The notes under the pieces are model-generated. The model did not search any database and was not told the origin of the DNA. It saw only the letters and a program-made list of their open reading frames with translations. Source: Actinomycetota bacterium (GTDB lineage Bacteria; Actinomycetota; Actinomycetes; S36-B12; UBA5976). From it: a DNA stretch of 18,581 bases. Positions 14,567 through 18,581 of this stretch are shown here, one piece after another. The translations under genes were made by a program, and so were the position numbers. The DNA lies in contig CANBWF010000015.1 in assembly GCA_947373075.1 (NCBI GenBank), forward strand, positions 1-18,581, written 5' to 3'. Numbering within the stretch: the first letter of the stretch is position 1; every line of letters starts with the position of its first letter.

Positions 14567-16993
14567 ATGGCTGTAAATAAATCATCTGATACCAACATCA
14601 TCGATATTGATGTTGCCTCTGAAATGCAAGGATCTTTCCTTGAATATGCGTACTCGGTTATTTATTCACGAGCCCTGCCAGATGCCCGCGACGGTTTAAA
14701 GCCGGTACAGCGTCGCATCTTGCACACCATGTCCAACATGGGACTTCGTTCAGACAAAGGCCACGTTAAGAGCGCTCGTGTTGTCGGCGAGGTCATGGGT
14801 AAGTTGCACCCACATGGTGACTCGGCAATCTACGATGCGCTGGTTCGAATGGCACAGTCCTGGTCGTTGCGTCTTCCGTTCATCGATGGACACGGCAACT
14901 TTGGTTCAATCGATGAAGGTCCCGCTGCTTACCGTTACACCGAAGCAAGGTTGGCAAAAGCTGCGGCCACAATGGTCGAGTCACTCGATGAAGATGTAGT
15001 TGATTTCACGCCTAACTACGATGGGCGGGAGTTAGAGCCCAGCGTGCTTCCGGCCGCAATACCAAACCTGCTAGTAAATGGAGCATCCGGTATTGCTGTT
15101 GGTATGGCAACAAACATGCCACCTCATAACCTTCGAGAGACCGTTAGTGCTGCAATTCATTTGCTAGCACACCCAAAGGCCTCACTAGAAGAGTTGATGG
15201 AATTTGTGCCAGGTCCTGACTTACCTACCGGCGGAATTATTGTGGGCCGTGATGGCATCAATGATGCTTACCTCACTGGCAAAGGAAGTTTCCGGGTCCG
15301 GGCCAAAGTGGACATCGAGCAAGTCTCGCCAAAACGTATGGGGTTAGTGGTTCGTGAACTTCCCTACCAAGTTGGTACCGAACGAGTAATTGAACGCATC
15401 AAAGAACTTGTCACCAACAAGAAATTGCAAGGCATTTCAGACATTATCGATTTAACGGACTATGACTCTGGGTTAGAACTGGTTATCGAACTAAAACACG
15501 GTTTCAATCCGGCTGCAGTGCTTGATCAGCTTTACAAACTAACGCCACTAGAAGACTCGTTCCACATCAATAACGTTGCGTTAGTCGAAGGCCAGCCAGT
15601 AACACTTGGGCTGAAACCGCTTCTAGAGGTCTTCCTGTCTCACCGACTTGAAGTAGTTAAGCGACGCTCAGTATTTCGCCGAAACAAGGCCCAGGAACGT
15701 TTACATCTAGTAGACGGATTGCTCGTAGCAATCTTGGACATTGATGAAGTGATCGCAGTAATACGTTCGAGCGACGACACATCAGCGGCTCGTGACCGTC
15801 TGATTCAAGTTTTTGAACTTTCTGAAATTCAAGCCAATTACATTTTGGAAATGCCGCTTCGCCGTTTAACTAAATTCTCTCGAATTGAACTTGAAAAAGA
15901 ACAGAACGAACTGCAACTAATAATTGCCGATTTAACAGACATTTTAGATAACGAAAAACGTCTGAAAAAAGTTGTGACAACAGAACTCAAAGACGTGGCC
16001 GACAAGTATGGCGACGACCGTCGAACACAACTGATCGATGATGACGGCTTGACCATGACCACAGCAACTTCCTTAGAAATTGAAGATGATCCTTGTTACG
16101 TACTGCTCTCTGCAACCGGGCTTATTGCCCGAACAAATAACACTGACACTCGAAACTTCGGCAACAAGCGGGCAAACCACGACACTATTCGAAGCGGCAT
16201 TAACACATCAGCCCGAGCGGACATCGGTTTAATTACCTCCCTTGGTCGGGTGCTGCGAATCCCAGTTATTTCACTTCCCGCCCTGTCAGATAGCGCAACA
16301 CTTACTACTGCTGGCGGTAGCGCTCTTAAAGAGTTTGTTACCTTAAACAAAAATGAACGTCCACTTGCGCTAATGAGTCTTGAGTCAGCAGATTCAACAG
16401 TTTTCCTTGCAACAGCACTTGGCACTGTTAAGCGGGTTGGTCATGATGTCCCAACGACTGCTGGCGATTGGAACATCATTCGTCTTGACCAGGGTGACTA
16501 TGTAGTCGGCGCGACTCAAGTTGCCAACGACAAAGGTCAAATTGTTTTGATAACCGACGATGCCCAACTACTGCGTTTCGACTTCTCAGTCTTGCGTGCT
16601 TCTGGTCGACCTGCTGGTGGTGTGGCCGGCATCAAACTCTCTGGGGATGCCAAAGTAATTTTTGGTGCCGTAATTGCCACCGAAGGCGAGCTTTTAGTTG
16701 GCACTGTTGCTGGTGACAGCGAAACTTTAGCGGGTACCGCAGCTCACAGTATGAAGGTCACCCCACTGTCTGAGTTCCCAGCAAAAGGCCGCGCAACGGG
16801 TGGCGTGCGCTGTCACAAATTCCTCTCTGGCGAAGACACATTGGTCACGGCGGTAGCAGGACCGGCCCCACTTCATGCTTGCACTGGAACTGGTGGATCG
16901 GTGGAGTTACCAACCAAGCAGGGTAAGCGCGATGGTTCGGGTTCACCTGTGTCAAAACCAGTTGTGGCACTAGCCGCTCACCCACTGGGGTGA
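14567..16993 (+). CDS. parC: DNA topoisomerase IV subunit A (ParC/GyrA family)
   Basis: An 808-residue type IIA topoisomerase A subunit. With its B partner (not in the window) it cuts and passes duplex DNA to decatenate or supercoil chromosomes. The breakage-reunion domain shows SVIYSRALPDARDGLKPVQRRIL (30-52), the quinolone-region HPHGDSAIYD (81-90, wild-type-like S86 and D90), and the catalytic R123-Y124 pair in AAYRYTEARL. The region 490-800 forms the beta-pinwheel, but no GyrA-box (QRRGGxG) is visible, which favours ParC (topo IV) over gyrase. The coiled-coil part near 430-470 is Glu/Lys-rich. There is no Shine-Dalgarno before ATG 14567; TACATA ends 8 nt upstream (weak -10), so the start is either leaderless or read through from sepH. 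A second gyrA elsewhere in the genome would confirm the call. Confidence 0.88.
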   Translation: MAVNKSSDTNIIDIDVASEMQGSFLEYAYSVIYSRALPDARDGLKPVQRRILHTMSNMGLRSDKGHVKSARVVGEVMGKLHPHGDSAIYDALVRMAQSWSLRLPFIDGHGNFGSIDEGPAAYRYTEARLAKAAATMVESLDEDVVDFTPNYDGRELEPSVLPAAIPNLLVNGASGIAVGMATNMPPHNLRETVSAAIHLLAHPKASLEELMEFVPGPDLPTGGIIVGRDGINDAYLTGKGSFRVRAKVDIEQVSPKRMGLVVRELPYQVGTERVIERIKELVTNKKLQGISDIIDLTDYDSGLELVIELKHGFNPAAVLDQLYKLTPLEDSFHINNVALVEGQPVTLGLKPLLEVFLSHRLEVVKRRSVFRRNKAQERLHLVDGLLVAILDIDEVIAVIRSSDDTSAARDRLIQVFELSEIQANYILEMPLRRLTKFSRIELEKEQNELQLIIADLTDILDNEKRLKKVVTTELKDVADKYGDDRRTQLIDDDGLTMTTATSLEIEDDPCYVLLSATGLIARTNNTDTRNFGNKRANHDTIRSGINTSARADIGLITSLGRVLRIPVISLPALSDSATLTTAGGSALKEFVTLNKNERPLALMSLESADSTVFLATALGTVKRVGHDVPTTAGDWNIIRLDQGDYVVGATQVANDKGQIVLITDDAQLLRFDFSVLRASGRPAGGVAGIKLSGDAKVIFGAVIATEGELLVGTVAGDSETLAGTAAHSMKVTPLSEFPAKGRATGGVRCHKFLSGEDTLVTAVAGPAPLHACTGTGGSVELPTKQGKRDGSGSPVSKPVVALAAHPLG

Positions 16994-17003
16994 TAATCAA
17001 GTT

Positions 17004-18395
17004 ATGCGTAAAATTTCTTTAGCTTTAGTTTCAATAATTGTCGCAACGTCAATGCTTCCGATAAGCGCCGCTAACTCCATTCCTTCACCATCTGCCACAC
17101 CTTCACCATCACCTAGTGCAACCACCCTTAAGTCAAGTGTGACAGTGCTTGTTAAGCCGACAGTGGTGATCACAAGTTCAACCTACAAACTCAGCGGCAC
17201 AGTCAGTCGCCTACTTCCACCAAGTCCTGCACCTTCCCCATCGAAATCACCCTCTGCATCTGCCTCTCCGTCTCCATCCGCTTCACCATCTGCAGTACCC
17301 GTTCGAATCCAGCAGAAAATTGCCGGCAAATGGGGAATGATTGCAACCGCAAAAGTGACCAGATCTGGTAAGTGGGGCATTTCGTTAGTGGCACCGGCCA
17401 CTTTGAACTATCTAGTTTTACGCGTTGCATATGGCAAAACGAATTCCGCTCAATTTGGGATCCGAGTTGCAGTGCTCCCAAGCATTAAAGTGGCTGGACC
17501 TGGCGGTCGAATTGCTGGTGTTGATATCTCGCGCTGGCAGCATTCAATTCTGCCGATTAATTTCAAACAAATGGCAACAAGTGGCATCGCCTTTGTCTTC
17601 ATAAAGGGCAGCGATGGCAATCTTTCAGACGACAAAATAACGCGCCCTTTGGCAAATACTGATTCTGCGTCAGTTAAGGCAGCTGGCATGTATGTTGGCT
17701 ACTATCACTTCGGCCGGGTTCCCTCCTCAAATAGCTCTGCAGTCTTAATCGCCAGTGCACAGAAACAGGCTAAGCAAGCTTTAGCCCGACTCGCTGAACT
17801 AGGTGGATATGGCGGCTATACCTTGCCCTATGTTCTCGACATCGAATCTGCTCCTCGTAATGCAACAGCTGCGAGCATCACCCTTTGGACTAAAACATGG
17901 CTAGATGCGATGTATTCAGCCACCGGCCGGCGTTCCATTGTTTACTCTTACCGCTATTTCCTATCCCGCAAGTTTTCCAAGAACAGTGCGACAGTTGACT
18001 ACTTGCGTCAATCGCCACTCTGGTTAGCACACCCTGGTAACCCGGCGAATCCAAAAATCATCCCTGGTCGCATAGATAACCGTCCTGGCTGTTACCAGAG
18101 CGCTTGGACCTTGCCTGACTGCACTGCAACTTGGAGCTTCTGGCAATACACGTCTCGTGGTGACCGCGAGCTGTACGGCATCCCATGGTCACCTCCGCGT
18201 GGAACTGCCTGCCCCGCTAGTACAAATTACTGTTCATTGTTTGTCGGACAATCTCGCAGACACTTGGATATGAACGTATTCAATGGTTCGATTTTGGACT
18301 TGATGGCATTAGCACAGGGCACATGGACACAGGTACCAAAACCAGTTGTCACTCCGTCGCCTTCGCCGACTCCTAACCCGACACCTACGCCTTAA
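17004..18395 (+). CDS. Secreted GH25 family muramidase (lysozyme-like)
   Basis: A 463-residue exported protein. A signal peptide (about 1-23; MRKISLALVS then a hydrophobic core and ISAA) is followed by a Ser/Pro tract (27-40). Next is a beta-sandwich-like domain (about 44-157) that contains a second Ser/Pro tract at 72-98, then the GH25 barrel (about 168-440). The tail (451-463) is again Pro/Ser/Thr-rich and stops abruptly. Catalytic-site residues are D174 (AGVDISRWQ), D279 and E281 (VLDIES), and D422 (HLDMNVFNG); FWQYTSRG (379-386) is also typical. Four cysteines, all in the catalytic domain (363, 373, 403, 410), suggest two disulfides. It likely cleaves beta-1,4 MurNAc-GlcNAc bonds for wall remodelling or division. 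It starts 10 bases after parC, with GGGTGAT overlapping that stop as a plausible ribosome site. Confidence 0.92.
   Translation: MRKISLALVSIIVATSMLPISAANSIPSPSATPSPSPSATTLKSSVTVLVKPTVVITSSTYKLSGTVSRLLPPSPAPSPSKSPSASASPSPSASPSAVPVRIQQKIAGKWGMIATAKVTRSGKWGISLVAPATLNYLVLRVAYGKTNSAQFGIRVAVLPSIKVAGPGGRIAGVDISRWQHSILPINFKQMATSGIAFVFIKGSDGNLSDDKITRPLANTDSASVKAAGMYVGYYHFGRVPSSNSSAVLIASAQKQAKQALARLAELGGYGGYTLPYVLDIESAPRNATAASITLWTKTWLDAMYSATGRRSIVYSYRYFLSRKFSKNSATVDYLRQSPLWLAHPGNPANPKIIPGRIDNRPGCYQSAWTLPDCTATWSFWQYTSRGDRELYGIPWSPPRGTACPASTNYCSLFVGQSRRHLDMNVFNGSILDLMALAQGTWTQVPKPVVTPSPSPTPNPTPTP
17082..17123 (+). repeat. Ser/Pro/Ala/Thr low-complexity tract 1 in the GH25 gene
   Basis: Codes for residues 27-40 just after the signal peptide (PSPSATPSPSPSAT). 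Serine and proline codons vary (tca/agt/tct, cca/cct), so it is not a clean DNA tandem repeat. Likely a flexible cell-wall-spanning linker. Confidence 0.7.
17217..17297 (+). repeat. Ser/Pro/Ala low-complexity tract 2, inside the beta-sandwich region
   Basis: Codes for residues 72-98 (PPSPAPSPSKSPSASASPSP then SASPSAV). It lies between YKLSGTVSRL and VPVRIQQKIAGKWGMIATAKV. These two pieces read as consecutive strands of one Ig-like domain, so the tract appears to be a loop insertion. Confidence 0.65.
18354..18392 (+). repeat. Pro/Ser/Thr low-complexity C-terminal tail of the GH25 protein
   Basis: Codes for PSPSPTPNPTPTP up to the stop. In related proteins such a tail often joins to another domain; here it ends in TAA with no following domain. 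Confidence 0.6.
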
Positions 18396-18437
18396 ATTTG
18401 GGTGCAACCGCGAAGTCGCCGATAGCGCAATCCCTAG

Positions 18438-18443
18438 TAACCT
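18438..18443 (+). promoter_or_regulatory. Putative -10 box of the ferredoxin-NADP reductase-like gene (leaderless)
   Basis: TAACCT ends 7 nt before GTG 18451; no Shine-Dalgarno is present. A short direct repeat CCTAGTA (18433-18439 and 18441-18447) overlaps the box. Confidence 0.45.
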
Positions 18444-18450
18444 AGTAGTT

Positions 18451-18581
18451 GTGATTAATTGCGACATGCTCATTATCGGTGCTGGTCCCTCTGGTTTATA
18501 CGCCGCGTATTACGCCGGTTTCCGTGGATTTTCAGTTGTTGTGTTAGATGTTTTAGCTGAACCTGGTGGCCAGATTTCAGC
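18451..18581 (+). CDS. Ferredoxin-NADP reductase-like flavoprotein (thioredoxin-reductase fold), N-terminus only
   Basis: The first 43 codons of a plus-strand gene cut by the right edge. It begins MINCDMLIIGAGPSGLYAAY, with a GxGxxG FAD-binding motif (GAGPSG), then YAGFRGFSVVVLDVLAEPGGQI. The RGxSV...D.L.E.GGQ pattern is that of type 2 ferredoxin/flavodoxin-NADP reductases (YumC-like) and of thioredoxin reductases; the former is favoured. GTG 18451 is used because a TAACCT box lies 7 nt upstream; ATG 18466 is the only other nearby start and would trim five residues before the dinucleotide fold. The substrate cannot be determined from this fragment. Confidence 0.8.
   Translation, partial: MINCDMLIIGAGPSGLYAAYYAGFRGFSVVVLDVLAEPGGQIS

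Noticed and set aside
14807..14836. Quinolone-resistance substitution in the topoisomerase A subunit
   Set aside because: HPHGDSAIYD keeps Ser and Asp at the usual resistance positions, so it looks wild type.
17082..17297. CRISPR-like or tandem DNA repeats near the GH25 N-terminus
   Set aside because: The periodicity is at the amino-acid level (Ser/Pro) with varied codons; there are no constant repeats or spacers.
18396..18450. Terminator between the GH25 gene and the reductase-like gene
   Set aside because: The GCGA-AG-TCGC symmetry is too short, with a two-base loop and no T-run.

Overview
The window looks like a compact, moderately AT-rich actinobacterial chromosome. The evidence is gene content: a SepH division protein, DUF3071, DUF3093, DUF3159, DUF3710 and DUF4193 families, and a CeoB/CeoC pair beside a KimA-type permease. 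Gene order from the RNA methyltransferase to the inositol monophosphatase closely follows what I recall of Mycobacterium tuberculosis Rv2689c-Rv2701c. Low GC, GTG starts and near-zero intergenic spacing suggest a streamlined lineage such as freshwater Nanopelagicales (acI); that placement is inference. No phage, insertion sequence, CRISPR array or tRNA/rRNA gene is visible, and no gene-free stretch exceeds about 125 bases.

Layout: (1) 1-5513, minus strand: 1-deoxyxylulose-5-phosphate synthase (dxs, running off the left edge), aconitase (acnA) with a long perfect palindrome just upstream of its ribosome binding site, and a TRAM-domain Fe-S RNA methyltransferase. (2) 5524-8967: a KimA-like K+ permease on minus, divergent from two overlapping TrkA-type (RCK) proteins on plus; together these form a potassium module. 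(3) 8964-12172: a tightly packed block around dut. dut-DUF3710 and OB-fold-DUF3159 lie on minus, DUF3093-DUF4235 on plus, and DUF4193 on minus. Two convergent junctions overlap by exactly four bases across shared stop codons. (4) 12296-13649, minus: gamma-carbonic-anhydrase-like protein and inositol monophosphatase. (5) 13763-18395, plus: sepH, a ParC/GyrA-type topoisomerase A subunit, and a secreted GH25 muramidase. (6) 18451-end, plus: start of a ferredoxin-NADP reductase-like flavoprotein.

The genes are mostly housekeeping: isoprenoid precursor synthesis, TCA cycle, rRNA modification, K+ homeostasis, dUTP removal, division and chromosome decatenation, and wall remodelling. No clearly undescribed multi-gene system is visible. 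The most noteworthy signals are regulatory. They are the acnA operator-like palindrome, a repeated leaderless-start arrangement (TANNNT box 6-8 nt before the start codon, no Shine-Dalgarno) at five genes, and an apparent shared bidirectional -10 element between dut and the DUF3093 gene. Two protein-level oddities are a gamma-carbonic anhydrase whose third zinc ligand position reads Glu, and a Ser/Pro repeat tract that seems to interrupt a beta-sandwich domain in the GH25 enzyme.
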